A stretch of DNA of 64,000 nucleotides from the NCBI GenBank assembly GCA_002398825.1, contig DHBS01000006.1, forward strand, positions 64,721 through 128,720. Direction: 5' to 3'. Positions 33,301-42,682 of the stretch are shown piece by piece. The translations under genes and the position numbers were made by a program. Origin of the DNA: Syntrophomonas sp. UBA4922 (GTDB lineage: Bacteria > Bacillota > Syntrophomonadia > Syntrophomonadales > Syntrophomonadaceae). The notes under the pieces are model-generated. The model searched no databases and was not told where the DNA came from. It saw only the letters and a list, made by a program, of their open reading frames with translations. How positions within the stretch are numbered: the first letter of the stretch is position 1; each line of letters starts with the position of its first letter.

Positions 33301-35457
33301 TCAACAGTTCCTGGCCAGGTAAATCCCATAAGCGAGAGGGTTGTAAAACAATCGATACCTGGCGTCCGATGGCTCATTCCGAATAAAAAAAGTCTTATTG
33401 GTTTTGCCGTTGATTTCAATGATCCAGGGATGACCTGTTTTATCAATAACAATATCGATGCCTAACTCTCCCAGAGGCCCTGACCGGGCTTCAAGGGTCT
33501 GGGCTACAGCTGTTGCCACCCTGCATATATCACGATATATGGCATCAGCCTTTGGGCTGAGCGGAAAAACCTCTGGCATGATCTGCTGCCAGTTGAATGT
33601 TTTTTCCCTGATGGTAGGTGAATTGGTAATCCATGGCTTTATTAATGCCGCTTCCCATTGACCTTGATGGTTTTTTTGCATAATGGCCCTGACATTCAGC
33701 GGATGTGTCTTATATTCCACTGCATAGATGCCTTGTTGCGCTACATAGGACTCCGGGGCAATGATAGGCTGTAGTTCGGACCATAGCTGCACAAAGCTTT
33801 TGTAGCTCAAGCTGGCCTCTTCAGTTGACAGTTTATACAGGCCCTCCAGTTTTTCAATTTTCCAGACCCCTGACATTCTGGAGTCATACTCGGTTTTGAC
33901 AAACACCATGGCGAACCGCTCCAGTAATTCTTCTATTTTGGATGGCGTCGGATTGACCAGATTATCCGGTAAATATGGCCTTAGATAAGGCATTTTACAC
34001 AGTATCTTATCGGTTCTGCCCTTGCCAAAAACTGATTTGTTGTTTATAAGCAGTGTGCTTCCGTTGTCCTTAATCCTGTTTCTAAATATTTTGGCCTTTT
34101 CACGCTGCGCAGCTCTGAAAAATGTAGCCCTGTCATACAAGACCTGCGGCCATGGAAATTCCTTGTGCAGCCACTTCTTTTTGCGATGGCTGTAGTGCCA
34201 ACCGTTAATGGTTTTATTATGGCCTAAGTCATTGACCGAGAAGTGGTACGTAGTGCATTCTAATTCCCTGCTGGCTTTGGCCAGGAGCTGTTGGTCAATA
34301 TCTGCATTTCCTGATTGAATCGATCTGATCCTGCCCATGGCTTCAAATATACCGATGAGAACCCTCTGCCTGTAGCGTTTCTTAATATACCTGGGTAAAT
34401 CCACATTGCCTACCTGATACCCCGCCAGGTGGAAGCAATAATAGAGTGGACGCCTTATTGCCCAATATGCCGCCGATGAGCCCTTAAAATCCAGGGCATA
34501 TCTTTTTTCAGGCATTATGTCTATATTTTTCAGATGTGCTGCACCGGATGAATCCATACCAAAATGCATTTCCAATTCGAGCAGAGTCGGGTTTTGACTA
34601 TCTAATCTTACCGATTCAGCCAGGGCACGTTGGGTCAGATTCTCTTTTACCTTTTTGAAATTGTCAGCATAAACTTCTCTTAAAGCAGCGTCCAAAGGGT
34701 GCTTGATGAACAAGGTGGGTTCCTTAATGTCGTGTGGCGCAAGGACTGCGCACCCTGCAGAATACTTCCACAGACCGCAGTGGTCTCTCTGCATCAACAG
34801 GCGGACTTCCAGGCAACAATCCAGCATTTCCGCCGCTTTAAAAGTTTGGTTGGGTATAACGTGGAATTGGGGTTCAGGATAATTCGTCACCTTAATTCCA
34901 TGAGTATCAGCTAATGCCGTTAATACCTGCTTGATATGCTGTGGATTGTCATCATTATGATACTGGCTGTATATGACGTTCGGAAGCGGGTATTTATGAT
35001 GCTGCCATTTCGAGTCTCCACCGTCGGCTTTGGTCAAGCCGTTTATGAATGAACCATTTTCCTCTACATCCCCGCTAGCGAACAAAAAGGCTTCTCCCCC
35101 CAGTGAATCGGCGGCCGTAATAAAGCGTCTATAATCTCCTTCAATATTATTTTTTAACAGTTCCGCTTTGTAAGCTGCTGAAACATGAATGCCGATGAGA
35201 GGACCTAGAATGAGTTGACCGGGGTGTGTGTTGCTCAGGATCGATCTCTGCTTCTCACGCAGCATCAGTTGCTCTGATAGCGCCTGGTTAATCAAGATTT
35301 CGTCGGTTCTTGTTTTCCCATCCGCTTTCTTGACTCTGGCCGTTATTTTTTTGGCGCCGTAACCAACATCCATAGTTGCAATATCTTCAGGCACCTTGTC
35401 AAGAAAGAGGGTGGGAACCGGTTCATTATCATGCATTACACGTATTTTAATTTTCAA
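33301..35457 (-). CDS. YheC/YheD-family spore-coat-associated ATP-grasp protein, 718 residues
   Basis: YheC/YheD proteins are ATP-grasp-like factors associated with the spore coat. Their chemistry is unproven. This protein is unusually long. The first part has ILGPLIGIHVSAAYKAELL (about 80-100) and YPLPNVIYSQYH. A second copy of the motif appears as EFPWPQVLYDRATF in the middle, followed by a linker and the ATP-grasp catalytic end with LNVRAIMQKNHQGQW and LGELGIDIVIDKTGHPWIIEINGK, where the metal-binding Glu and Asn are kept. It therefore looks like a degenerate copy fused to a complete one. The start is TTG at 35457 with AGGTGA upstream. It is divergent from a 459-residue paralogue. Confidence 0.85.
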   Translation of the reverse strand: MKIKIRVMHDNEPVPTLFLDKVPEDIATMDVGYGAKKITARVKKADGKTRTDEILINQALSEQLMLREKQRSILSNTHPGQLILGPLIGIHVSAAYKAELLKNNIEGDYRRFITAADSLGGEAFLFASGDVEENGSFINGLTKADGGDSKWQHHKYPLPNVIYSQYHNDDNPQHIKQVLTALADTHGIKVTNYPEPQFHVIPNQTFKAAEMLDCCLEVRLLMQRDHCGLWKYSAGCAVLAPHDIKEPTLFIKHPLDAALREVYADNFKKVKENLTQRALAESVRLDSQNPTLLELEMHFGMDSSGAAHLKNIDIMPEKRYALDFKGSSAAYWAIRRPLYYCFHLAGYQVGNVDLPRYIKKRYRQRVLIGIFEAMGRIRSIQSGNADIDQQLLAKASRELECTTYHFSVNDLGHNKTINGWHYSHRKKKWLHKEFPWPQVLYDRATFFRAAQREKAKIFRNRIKDNGSTLLINNKSVFGKGRTDKILCKMPYLRPYLPDNLVNPTPSKIEELLERFAMVFVKTEYDSRMSGVWKIEKLEGLYKLSTEEASLSYKSFVQLWSELQPIIAPESYVAQQGIYAVEYKTHPLNVRAIMQKNHQGQWEAALIKPWITNSPTIREKTFNWQQIMPEVFPLSPKADAIYRDICRVATAVAQTLEARSGPLGELGIDIVIDKTGHPWIIEINGKTNKTFFIRNEPSDARYRLFYNPLAYGIYLARNC

Positions 35458-35581
35458 TATGATTCACCTGTTTTATTTATAGCCTATGAAGATTGCACAA
35501 GGATTGGTGTCAGCACAACACGCTTCTCCATAAGATAAACTAGTTGAAATATAAGTAACAAGGGTGGTGGATTTATTGGTT

Positions 35582-36958
35582 ATGATCAAAACCCGGCCAG
35601 CATTGCAGCATAAAAACTCAACCGTTTTAAGATCGCCGCTCGCGAATGCACATGTCACAGACAAATTCTGGTCAGATCATGAGGAAGAAGCAGTTCTCCA
35701 GTTTGGAACTGCTGGCTTGCTTATAGAAAAAGGGGCCATGTTGGGGGCGCAAGGCGGATTAAAGATACCCGCGGAAGCTGCCCGGCAACTTTTGTTGCCG
35801 GACCTGGAAACATTGGGACGAGTAGTGTTTAACAACAGGGTTATTTTGGGTCCCCTGATCGGCATCTTTGTATCTGAAAAAGACATTGAGCTTTTAGCAC
35901 AAGGGCTGTGCAAAAACCAAAATTTCTACAAGTATGTGAATGAATGTGACCGTTTGGAAGCCCTGGCTTGTTTTTTCAGTCTCAATAATATTTTCCCGGG
36001 TCAGTGGCTCGTCCGGGGCTGGTTCTATAAGAAGCAATTAGCGCGAGAAGGTTTATGGACCTCCAGACTATTTCCGCTTCCATCCGTCATATACGACCGT
36101 TGTTTTGGGGCTCATGGCAGGAGCGATGGGACCAAACTGCGGGAGATGCTGTCCGAGCTTCGACAGGTCACGATATTCAATGCCATTCCCAAGCTTTGCA
36201 AATGGGAAACTTATCAAGTTTTGAGGCAGACGCCTGAATTAGCCTCCTGTTTGCCCCGTACTGCGATTCTTTATACCAATAAACAGGTCGCTGCAGCAGT
36301 GAATGATTGTGAGGCCATCTACTTGAAGCCTGATGGTTTGAGTAGGGGCCATGGGGTTTTCAGACTATCCAAAGTGGGTGATGGTTTTCTGTTGGAGAGC
36401 CGCAAGCCGGAACAAAATGTAAAAAGGCATTTAAAAAATCTTCACAATATTCAGTCTTTCCTGACCTCCTATGGCGAAGCAGGTGGGGGATATATCATTC
36501 AAGAAAAAATCCCATTGGCCAAATATCGGGGTAAGCAGTTTGATATGCGGGTATTGTGCCAGAAGGATATCAACGGCAAATGGATAGTGGCGGGTACCGC
36601 AGTCAGAGTAGCGGCGCGGAAAAGTATCATTACCAGCCCGAGAAGCGGCGGGTCGGTAATCAGCTGGCCTCATGCCCTGAAATCAGTATTTCGCCAAAAA
36701 CCCGGTCAACATAACGGAATTGCGGGAAAAGTTACCCGTATTGCCCTGATTGCATGTCAGGCTATTGAAGATCATTTTGGGTGTTGCGGGGAGTTGGGTC
36801 TGGATATGGGCATTGACCATAAGGGCAAGGTATGGATCATCGAGGTCAATGCCAAACCCCTGAAAGTGAGTCTAAGCCGACTCAATGATCAACATCTGGA
36901 AGATGAAATCTATGCCAATCCTATCAGGTTTGCATGCCATCTGGCTGTGAACGGGTAG
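35582..36958 (+). CDS. YheC/YheD-family ATP-grasp protein, 459 residues
   Basis: This is the normal-length relative of the divergent 718-residue gene. The N-terminal domain has VILGPLIGIFVSEKDIELL and LFPLPSVIYDRCFG. The ATP-grasp domain has AIYLKPDGLSRGHGVFRL (nucleotide lysine), YIIQEKIPLAKYRGKQFDMRV and LGLDMGIDHKGKVWIIEVNAKP (metal ligands Asp/Glu/Asn). The likely role is ATP-dependent ligation or modification in the forming spore, inferred from the family. The start is uncertain: ATG at 35582, TTG at 35576 and GTG at 35564 all follow the AAGGGTGGTGG ribosome region. The 106-base divergent gap should hold both promoters, possibly for sporulation sigma factors. Confidence 0.86.
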   Translation: MIKTRPALQHKNSTVLRSPLANAHVTDKFWSDHEEEAVLQFGTAGLLIEKGAMLGAQGGLKIPAEAARQLLLPDLETLGRVVFNNRVILGPLIGIFVSEKDIELLAQGLCKNQNFYKYVNECDRLEALACFFSLNNIFPGQWLVRGWFYKKQLAREGLWTSRLFPLPSVIYDRCFGAHGRSDGTKLREMLSELRQVTIFNAIPKLCKWETYQVLRQTPELASCLPRTAILYTNKQVAAAVNDCEAIYLKPDGLSRGHGVFRLSKVGDGFLLESRKPEQNVKRHLKNLHNIQSFLTSYGEAGGGYIIQEKIPLAKYRGKQFDMRVLCQKDINGKWIVAGTAVRVAARKSIITSPRSGGSVISWPHALKSVFRQKPGQHNGIAGKVTRIALIACQAIEDHFGCCGELGLDMGIDHKGKVWIIEVNAKPLKVSLSRLNDQHLEDEIYANPIRFACHLAVNG

Positions 36959-36991
36959 CTCAAACTGGCGTACCGGCAGCCATCCCAGCAG

Positions 36992-37014
36992 GCGGGGAGT
37001 TTAACATTCCCCGC
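36992..37014 (+). terminator. Terminator after the plus-strand YheC/YheD gene
   Basis: GCGGGGA and TCCCCGC form a perfect 7-bp stem with a 9-base loop, 33 bases after the stop codon. It is followed by TTTATAAGTTTTAT on the plus strand. Confidence 0.75.
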
Positions 37015-37171
37015 TTTATAAGTTTTATGTAATCAAGAAGAAGCCTCAGTTTGAATAATGTGGAGACAAGTAGAGCGTAACATTTGTTTCAAACGGACAA
37101 TTCGGATCTGAATTAAAAAATGACACACTTAAACCGTCCAACCGTCCTCCTGGGTCATCCCGTAATAGAAA

Positions 37172-37194
37172 AACCTCCCCGATTTGGGGAGGTT
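37172..37194 (-). terminator. Terminator after rpsI, end of the ribosomal supercluster
   Basis: AACCTCCCC and GGGGAGGTT form a perfect 9-bp stem around GATTT. The minus strand continues with TTTTTC. It begins 14 bases after the rpsI stop codon. Confidence 0.9.
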
Positions 37195-37207
37195 GGCGTT
37201 GATTCGT

Positions 37208-37600
37208 TTAGCGTTTTGAGTATTGCGGGGCTTTGCGAGCTTTGTGCAAGCCGTATTTTTTACGTTCTTTCATGCGTGGGTCGCGGGTCAGGTAGCCTTT
37301 TCTTCTCAAGATCGGCCGAAGTTCAGCATTGGCTCTTACCAGAGCGCGGGCAATACCCAACTGTACCGCTCCGGCCTGACCGTTTACGCCTCCGCCCTGC
37401 ACCCGGCACACCACATTAAAGCGGCCTGACATGTCGGTAAATACCAGCGGCTGCTCTACTACCAACCGGCTGGTTTTGTTGGGAAAGTATTCTTCAAATG
37501 ACCGGTTATTGATTACAATGCTGCCATCACCGGGAATTAATCTGACCCGGGCTACAGCTTTTTTTCTTCTTCCGGTTCCCCAGTATTGCACCTTGTCCAT
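37208..37600 (-). CDS. rpsI: 30S ribosomal protein S9
   Basis: The 130-residue protein has [16 protein letters not shown] at the N-terminus, [18 protein letters not shown] in the middle and the basic tail [14 protein letters not shown] that reaches the ribosomal P site. ATG at 37600 has AGGAGG 8 bases upstream. It is paired with rplM 12 bases upstream, the conserved L13-S9 order, and is closed by a strong terminator. Confidence 0.98.
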   Translation of the reverse strand: MDKVQYWGTGRRKKAVARVRLIPGDGSIVINNRSFEEYFPNKTSRLVVEQPLVFTDMSGRFNVVCRVQGGGVNGQAGAVQLGIARALVRANAELRPILRRKGYLTRDPRMKERKKYGLHKARKAPQYSKR

Positions 37601-37612
37601 GTTCGTTCCTCC

Positions 37613-38047
37613 TTACCCTCTCAGTTCGCGGAATTCCGGTTTCTGGGCTTGATGGGGATGTTGGTCTCCCCTGTAAACTTTGAGTTTCTTGAACATCTTC
37701 CTGCCCAGACGGTTATGAGGAAGCATGCCTTTTACTGCGATTTCAATCGCCTTTTCCGGCTTTTTCTGCAGCATGGTCTGATAGTCAACCTCTCTGAGGC
37801 CACCAGGATAACCGGTATAATAACGATATTTTTTCTGCTGTAATTTGTCGCCGGTGAGCTGGATTTTGTCAGCGTTGATGATGATGATGTAATCACCGGT
37901 ATCCAGGTGCGGAGTGTAGGTAGGCTTGTGTTTGCCTCTCAGCATTGTAGCTACTTCGGAAGCAAGTCGGCCCAGTCTCTGACCGCTCGCATCTATGATA
38001 TACCACTTGCGGTCGATTTCCGCAGGCTTCGCCATATACGTTTTCAC
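37613..38047 (-). CDS. rplM: 50S ribosomal protein L13
   Basis: The 144-residue protein shows [20 protein letters not shown], the family [20 protein letters not shown] and the [20 protein letters not shown] block. L13 is an early-assembly protein of the large subunit. The start is GTG at 38047 with AGGAGG 6 bases upstream. A promoter and about 95 bases of untranslated leader precede it, which in Firmicutes can carry an autoregulatory L13-binding structure. Confidence 0.98.
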   Translation of the reverse strand: MKTYMAKPAEIDRKWYIIDASGQRLGRLASEVATMLRGKHKPTYTPHLDTGDYIIIINADKIQLTGDKLQQKKYRYYTGYPGGLREVDYQTMLQKKPEKAIEIAVKGMLPHNRLGRKMFKKLKVYRGDQHPHQAQKPEFRELRG

Positions 38048-38153
38048 GATTTTCCCTCCTGTGTGTCACAATCCATATAATTCTGGAAGCCGCTCTAAAA
38101 GTCTGACCGTCAACGGGGCGGAAGCCAGTCACACTTATAGAGACTACCTTTTT

Positions 38154-38183
38154 AATATAGCCAAAAATTCCTGCCATTGTCAA
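38154..38183 (-). promoter_or_regulatory. Promoter of rplM-rpsI with an untranslated leader
   Basis: On the minus strand TTGACA (38178-38183) and TATATT (38154-38159) are 18 bases apart. Transcription from here gives a leader of about 95 bases before the GTG at 38047, with GTGTG near its start and CACAC near the ribosome site able to pair. This could be an L13 leader, which I did not verify. Confidence 0.6.
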
Positions 38184-38239
38184 GAATAGAGCGACTCTGC
38201 CAGGCCTTTTTTACTTTCGGCGCCAAATTTTAAAACCTG

Positions 38240-38974
38240 TCAGTAATCTACCCCGAGCAGATATAGGCCCTGGGGAGGCGCAGTCGGGCCGGCATATCTC
38301 CTGTCCTGGCGAGCGAGGATTTCGGCCAGGTTCTGTGCCTTTAGCCGCCCCCTTCCAACTTCTATCAAGGTTCCCGTTATAATACGCACCATATTATAAA
38401 GAAAGCCATCGGCAGCAATGTCCAGAAACAGATAATGGTCATCTTCCTCCATCTGACAGCGGCTGACGGTCCGCGTGAAGGTTTTGACCGGAGAACCGCT
38501 GGCACAAAACGATTTGAAATTGTGCGTACCCCGCAAGTAAGCGCAAGCCCTCTGCATTTTCTCAAGGTCAAGCTTCTCGGTGTTGCACCAGGCGTAATTT
38601 CGCTGACATACAGCGCCAAGCGGGCTGCGGTAAATCCTATAACGGTAATGCTTGGTTACAGCCAGAAACCGGGGATGAAAGTCTGCCCGGGCCGCCTCGC
38701 TCTCCAATACCTGAATGTCGGGCGGAAGAAAACTATTTAAGGCTAAGCCCCAGCGCTGAGCCGGTATGCTGGCAGAGGTATCAAAGGCGATCACCTGCCC
38801 CAGGGCATGAACCCCGGTGTCGGTGCGTCCCGCGAATAGGACGGATACCTTTTCAGCAGTTAACCTGTAAATGGCTTCCTGCAGGGCAGCCTGAATGGTG
38901 TGAGCATTAAGCTGAATCTGAAAGCCATGATACTGGCTGCCATCATATTGAATAATCATTTTAATCCGCTGCAC
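38240..38974 (-). CDS. truA: tRNA pseudouridine(38-40) synthase
   Basis: TruA isomerises uridines 38-40 of the tRNA anticodon stem. The catalytic Asp is in FAGRTDTGVHALGQ. IQYDGSQYHGFQIQ at the N-terminus and FLYNMVRIITGTLIEVG near the C-terminus are family blocks. I start at GTG 38974 (VQRIKMIIQYDG), which has GGGGAAAGG 4 bases upstream, rather than at ATG 38995. The length of about 244 residues is normal. It sits between rplQ and rplM as in many Clostridia, but the ECF transporter genes usually found between rplQ and truA are missing. Confidence 0.96.
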   Translation of the reverse strand: MQRIKMIIQYDGSQYHGFQIQLNAHTIQAALQEAIYRLTAEKVSVLFAGRTDTGVHALGQVIAFDTSASIPAQRWGLALNSFLPPDIQVLESEAARADFHPRFLAVTKHYRYRIYRSPLGAVCQRNYAWCNTEKLDLEKMQRACAYLRGTHNFKSFCASGSPVKTFTRTVSRCQMEEDDHYLFLDIAADGFLYNMVRIITGTLIEVGRGRLKAQNLAEILARQDRRYAGPTAPPQGLYLLGVDY

Positions 38975-39537
38975 GATACCTTTCCCCGTTATCATGATTT
39001 AGCAGGTCGGGCCGGCCTTATACAGAGGCCGTAATTAAGGCCGGGAGCCAGGACTTAGGAAAAACTATAGTGGCTGGGACATCCGCCGGGCACAGGGAGG
39101 CCGTAAAGGCGGATAAATGTTTAAAATCTCCGGCAGTACGGCTTGTTGCACTAAGAACTCGTACACAAAGATAAGGAGGACGTTTTGCCAACTCCTCCAT
39201 AGAATAACTGTTTGAGGACTGTCTGCACCCGATTACGAATCTAAAGCAGGATTCCTCCCCCGATTCGCCGGGTCCATAAGCCGCATCTTTTTCAACTGTA
39301 TGAAGCATACGCCGGTAGCCGGCATGGGACCGCCTTAAGCCCTGTGTGCAGGCTTATCCCGGCTGTCCATGCCTATTGCAACTTATCGGACCGAGAAAAA
39401 CGCAGCAACACCTCGAATCCTGTCCGGGCTGGATGTCTGCCATCACTGCCCGGAAATGCCTGTACTTTCGAGGTCAAACCGGGGATGGACCCGCCTATCC
39501 CCGCTCCTGCTGTAATTAACGGCCTGATTCAGCAGGA
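38975..39537. other. 563-base gap between rplQ and truA without a supported gene
   Basis: No recognised coding sequence was found. An open frame of 96 codons on the minus strand (39018-39308) lacks a clear ribosome site, and its product matches nothing I know. The stretch is rich in inverted repeats on the minus strand: CGGGGAT..ATCCCCG (39480-39503), the nested hairpin at 39410-39474, ATAAGCC/GGCTTAT (about 39351 with about 39279) and GCCGG-CTA-CCGGC near 39312-39324. It could be a structured RNA or the decayed remains of ECF transporter genes. Confidence 0.5.
39410..39474 (-). ncRNA. Nested hairpin, possible structured RNA segment
   Basis: Three stems are stacked and all perfect: ACCTCGAA/TTCGAGGT (39410-39417 with 39467-39474), TCCGGGC/GCCCGGA (39423-39429 with 39448-39454) and GATG/CATC (39432-39435 with 39441-39444) closing a TCTGC loop. 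Together they make a rod of about 19 base pairs with small internal loops. No U tract follows, so it is not a simple terminator. The RNA family was not recognised. Confidence 0.4.
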
Positions 39538-39879
39538 TTACTGCACCAGCTCAATAATTGCCAAGGGGGCGCCATCGCCCTGACGAAAGCCGACTTTTAT
39601 AATACGGGTATACCCACCCTGGCGGTCCTTGTAGCGCTCAGCCAGTTCGGTGAATAACTTCTTTACTACCGGTTCTTTGGTCAGATATGCATGGGCCTGG
39701 CGGCGCGCATGCAGGTCGCCTGCTTTGCTGAGGCTGATCATTTTGTCAGCGATACGTTTAATTTCTTTGGCTCTGGTCTCGGTGGTGGTTATTTTTTCAC
39801 TTTCCAGCAAAGAAGTCACCGCGTTTCTTAGCAACGCCCTTCTTTGATGGCTCAAAAGTCCTAATCTACGGTAAGCCAC
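39538..39879 (-). CDS. rplQ: 50S ribosomal protein L17
   Basis: The 113-residue protein has [39 protein letters not shown] and the C-terminal [24 protein letters not shown]. The length is that of the short bacterial L17. The start is GTG at 39879 with AGGAGG 7 bases upstream. It ends the alpha operon after rpoA, 15 bases downstream of it. Confidence 0.98.
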   Translation of the reverse strand: MAYRRLGLLSHQRRALLRNAVTSLLESEKITTTETRAKEIKRIADKMISLSKAGDLHARRQAHAYLTKEPVVKKLFTELAERYKDRQGGYTRIIKVGFRQGDGAPLAIIELVQ

Positions 39880-39894
39880 TGGGGCTCCTCCTTT

Positions 39895-40845
39895 CTAGTC
39901 CTCCGTTTTCTTAAAGGACAAGTCAAGTTCTTTAAGTTTTCTTTCGATTTCTTCCAGAGATTTTTGTCCCAGGTTTCTGATTTTGCTCATCTCTTCACGA
40001 GTCTTTTCAATCAAATCGCCGACGGTATTGATATTGGCCCGTTTAAGCCCATTAGAAGCGCGAACCGAGAGTTCCAGTTCCTCGATGGACATCTCCAGAA
40101 CCTTGTCTTTCTTTTCTTCTTCTTTTTCCACCAGGATTTCCACTTCAGCATAAGTATCGTCGATCTCGGTGAAGAGTTTCAAATATTCGATCAATATCTG
40201 TGCAGACAGGCTGATTCCTTCCTCCGGGCTGATACTTCCATTGGTCCATACCTCAAGGGTCAAACTGTCATAATCGGTGCGCTTGCCGACCCTGGCCATG
40301 TCAACCGAATAGTTGACCTTGGTTACCGGGGTATAAATAGAATCAATCGGAATCAAGCCTACGATCTCTTCGCTTTTGATAGGCTGTTGGTCGGCGCTGA
40401 CATAGCCCCGGCCCCGTTCCACGGTCAGTTCCATGGAGATTTTGGCCCCTTCATCCAGAGTGGCAATGTGCAGATCCGGGTTAAGTATTTCCACTTCGCC
40501 ATCAGGCGTTATGTCACTGGCCTTCAAATCCATTTTACCTTCTTTTTCGATGCGCAGAATTTTACGATCCTGACTGTCATATTTGAGGACCAGCTTCTTT
40601 ATGTTGAGGATGATTTCGGTAGTATCCTCAACCACATTGGGTATGGTGGAAAACTCATGCAACACGCCGTCAACCTTGATAGAGGTAACCGCTGCTCCAG
40701 GCAGTGAAGACAATAAAACGCGGCGCAGCGAATTGCCCAAGGTGGTTCCATATCCACGTTCCAAGGGTTCAATAACAAACTTGCCATAGTTTTTTTCGGG
40801 GTCTTTATCTACACACTCAATGCGCGGTTTTTCCATCTCCAGCAT
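39895..40845 (-). CDS. rpoA: RNA polymerase alpha subunit
   Basis: Alpha forms the assembly platform of RNA polymerase and contacts upstream DNA and activators. The 316-residue protein has the N-terminal domain ([27 protein letters not shown]), a Glu/Lys-rich linker ([14 protein letters not shown], about 237-250) and the helix-hairpin-helix C-terminal domain ([25 protein letters not shown]). ATG at 40845 has AAAGGAGG 10 bases upstream. The [10 protein letters not shown] start has a second Met at residue 4 as an alternative. Confidence 0.98.
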   Translation of the reverse strand: MLEMEKPRIECVDKDPEKNYGKFVIEPLERGYGTTLGNSLRRVLLSSLPGAAVTSIKVDGVLHEFSTIPNVVEDTTEIILNIKKLVLKYDSQDRKILRIEKEGKMDLKASDITPDGEVEILNPDLHIATLDEGAKISMELTVERGRGYVSADQQPIKSEEIVGLIPIDSIYTPVTKVNYSVDMARVGKRTDYDSLTLEVWTNGSISPEEGISLSAQILIEYLKLFTEIDDTYAEVEILVEKEEEKKDKVLEMSIEELELSVRASNGLKRANINTVGDLIEKTREEMSKIRNLGQKSLEEIERKLKELDLSFKKTED

Positions 40846-40873
40846 TATAACAGACCCTCCTTTCTAGAGGTGA

Positions 40874-41503
40874 TTATCTAGAGTAGAGTTCTACGATGAG
40901 CTGTTCGTGTACCTGAGTATCTATTTGATCCCGGGCGGGGTAAGCCAGAACAGTACCGGTTAGATTCTCCACGTCCACACTCAGCCATTCCGGCGGGGTC
41001 TTATATGCTGCCTGTTCCTTCATCTCCGCAAATTTGGAGGATTCTTTGCTGCCTGGTTTAACCTGAATGACATCATTAATCCTGACCAGCATTGAAGGAA
41101 TGGTGGCCTTTTTGCCATTGACAGTAAAGTGACCATGGGTAACTAGCTGGCGGGCTTCCGCCCGAGACGAGGCGAAACCGAGCCGGTAAACCACGTTATC
41201 CAGACGCCTCTCCAGGAGTACCAGAAGATTTTCGCCGGTTATACCCTGTTGACGATCAGCCTTTTTGAAATAATTACTGAACTGTTTTTCCAAAACCCCA
41301 TAAATCCTGCGGGTTTTTTGCTTCTCACGCAGCTGCAGCCCGTATTCAGAGGGCTTTTGTCTCCGGTTCTGTCCATGGGCTCCCGGTGCGTATGGTTTCC
41401 TCTCCACTGCACACTTCTCTGAATAGCACCGGTCCCCTTTCAGGAATAACTTTTCACCTTCCCGGCGACACTGGCGGCAAACGGAATCAATGTATCTTCC
41501 CAC
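40874..41503 (-). CDS. rpsD: 30S ribosomal protein S4, zinc-type
   Basis: S4 nucleates small-subunit assembly. The 209-residue protein keeps four N-terminal cysteines (Cys9, Cys12, Cys26, Cys31), the zinc-binding C+ form. [26 protein letters not shown] (cited in part) and the S4 RNA-binding domain ([29 protein letters not shown], in part) are clear. The start is GTG at 41503 with AGGAGG 11 bases upstream. It lies between rpsK and rpoA in the usual alpha-operon order. Confidence 0.98.
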   Translation of the reverse strand: MGRYIDSVCRQCRREGEKLFLKGDRCYSEKCAVERKPYAPGAHGQNRRQKPSEYGLQLREKQKTRRIYGVLEKQFSNYFKKADRQQGITGENLLVLLERRLDNVVYRLGFASSRAEARQLVTHGHFTVNGKKATIPSMLVRINDVIQVKPGSKESSKFAEMKEQAAYKTPPEWLSVDVENLTGTVLAYPARDQIDTQVHEQLIVELYSR

Positions 41504-41519
41504 TTATGCCACTACCTCC

Positions 41520-41912
41520 TTATACTCTTCTTCTTTTAGGCGGCCTACACCCGTTGTGGGGTATGGGTGTTACGTCTTTTATTACACTGACTTCCAGACC
41601 CGCGGCCTGTAAGGAGCGAATTGCTGCTTCGCGACCTGCGCCGGGGCCTTTCACATAACATTCAACTTCCTTCAGACCATGCTCCATGGCGGCCCGGGCT
41701 GCGATTTCGGCAGCCTGTTGGGCTGCAAAAGGCGTGCTTTTGCGGGACCCCTTGAAACCTACCGTGCCGGCGCTGGACCAGGAAATGGCGTTGCCGTGCC
41801 GGTCGGTGATGGAAATGATTGTATTGTTAAAGGTTGACTTGATGTGAGCGATGCCATGCTCGATGTTTTTCTTCTCACGCCGTTTAACCCTGGTGGTTGT
41901 TCTTCTGGCCAA
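41520..41912 (-). CDS. rpsK: 30S ribosomal protein S11
   Basis: The 130-residue protein shows [32 protein letters not shown] and the C-terminal [21 protein letters not shown] typical of S11, which lines the mRNA exit platform. The start is TTG at 41912 with AAAGGGGG 8 bases upstream. It sits 22 bases after rpsM and 17 before rpsD. Confidence 0.98.
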   Translation of the reverse strand: MARRTTTRVKRREKKNIEHGIAHIKSTFNNTIISITDRHGNAISWSSAGTVGFKGSRKSTPFAAQQAAEIAARAAMEHGLKEVECYVKGPGAGREAAIRSLQAAGLEVSVIKDVTPIPHNGCRPPKRRRV

Positions 41913-41933
41913 TTATGAATCCCCCTTTTCCAA

Positions 41934-42302
41934 CTATTTCTTCCTGCCCCCCGCAGTGCGCTTAGGCCCTTTGCGGGTGCGTGCATTTGTCTTGGTATTC
42001 TGACCTCTGACCGGAAGGCCGCGCCGATGACGTATGCCCCGGTAACAACCCAGATCCATCAACCTCTTGATGTCCATGCTGACCTGGCGCCTTAAGTCGC
42101 CTTCCACTGTATAGCTTTTCTCGATGATCTCCCTCAGCTTGGAAACTTCTTCCTCGGTTAAATCTTTCACCCTGGTATCAGGATTTATACCTGCCAGGGT
42201 CAGGATCTGCCTGGAGGAAGGCCTGCCGATACCAAAAATATATGTTAGCGACACTTCCACTCTCTTGTCCCGCGGTAAGTCCACACCAGCTATTCTTGCC
42301 AA
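41934..42302 (-). CDS. rpsM: 30S ribosomal protein S13
   Basis: The 122-residue protein begins [25 protein letters not shown] and ends with the basic [21 protein letters not shown] tail (in part). [17 protein letters not shown] is the family core. S13 bridges the subunits and contacts P-site tRNA. The start is TTG at 42302 with GGAGGTG 7 bases upstream. Confidence 0.98.
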   Translation of the reverse strand: MARIAGVDLPRDKRVEVSLTYIFGIGRPSSRQILTLAGINPDTRVKDLTEEEVSKLREIIEKSYTVEGDLRRQVSMDIKRLMDLGCYRGIRHRRGLPVRGQNTKTNARTRKGPKRTAGGRKK

Positions 42303-42322
42303 ATTTTTTCACCTCCGATTAT

Positions 42323-42436
42323 TTAACCTTGAACCTGTTTATGCTTGGGGTTTTCACAAATCACCATGACCCGCCCCTTGCGTTTGATGATCTTGCATTT
42401 CTCGCACATGGGCTTGACTGACGGTTTAACCTTCAA
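42323..42436 (-). CDS. rpmJ: 50S ribosomal protein L36
   Basis: The minus strand encodes 37 residues: [20 protein letters not shown], then [17 protein letters not shown]. This is the standard zinc-ribbon L36 with ligands Cys11, Cys14, Cys27 and His32, so it is the zinc-dependent (C+) form. The start is TTG at 42434-42436 with GGAGG 8 bases upstream. It lies in its conserved place between infA and rpsM. Confidence 0.97.
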   Translation of the reverse strand: MKVKPSVKPMCEKCKIIKRKGRVMVICENPKHKQVQG

Positions 42437-42463
42437 GATGTCTACCTCCTCGTTTGGCTGTGC

Positions 42464-42682
42464 CTACTTGAAACGATAAGTGATTCTGCCGCGGTTCAAA
42501 TCATAAGGGGAGAGCTCAACCATCACCCTGTCCCCCGGTAATATTCTGATAAAATTCATTCTCATCTTACCCGAAATATGGGCGAGGACCTTATGGCCAT
42601 TTTCCAGTTCCACTCTGAACATGGCATTAGGCAATGGTTCAATCACTTTGCCCTCGATCTCGATTACATCCTCCTTAGCCAT
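42464..42682 (-). CDS. infA: Translation initiation factor IF-1
   Basis: The 72-residue OB-fold protein [21 protein letters not shown] begins and [23 protein letters not shown] ends as in all bacterial IF-1 proteins (quoted in part). It blocks the A site during initiation. ATG at 42682 directly abuts the stop codon of the upstream KOW-domain gene. Confidence 0.98.
   Translation of the reverse strand: MAKEDVIEIEGKVIEPLPNAMFRVELENGHKVLAHISGKMRMNFIRILPGDRVMVELSPYDLNRGRITYRFK

Noticed and set aside
39018..39308. 96-codon minus-strand open frame in the rplQ-truA gap
   Set aside because: No ribosome site or family match. The stretch overlaps inverted repeats better explained as RNA structure or decay.
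38975..39537. RNase P RNA, tmRNA, SRP RNA or a known riboswitch
   Set aside because: The conserved cores I know for these RNAs (for example GAGGAAAGUC with ACAGAA for RNase P) are not present.
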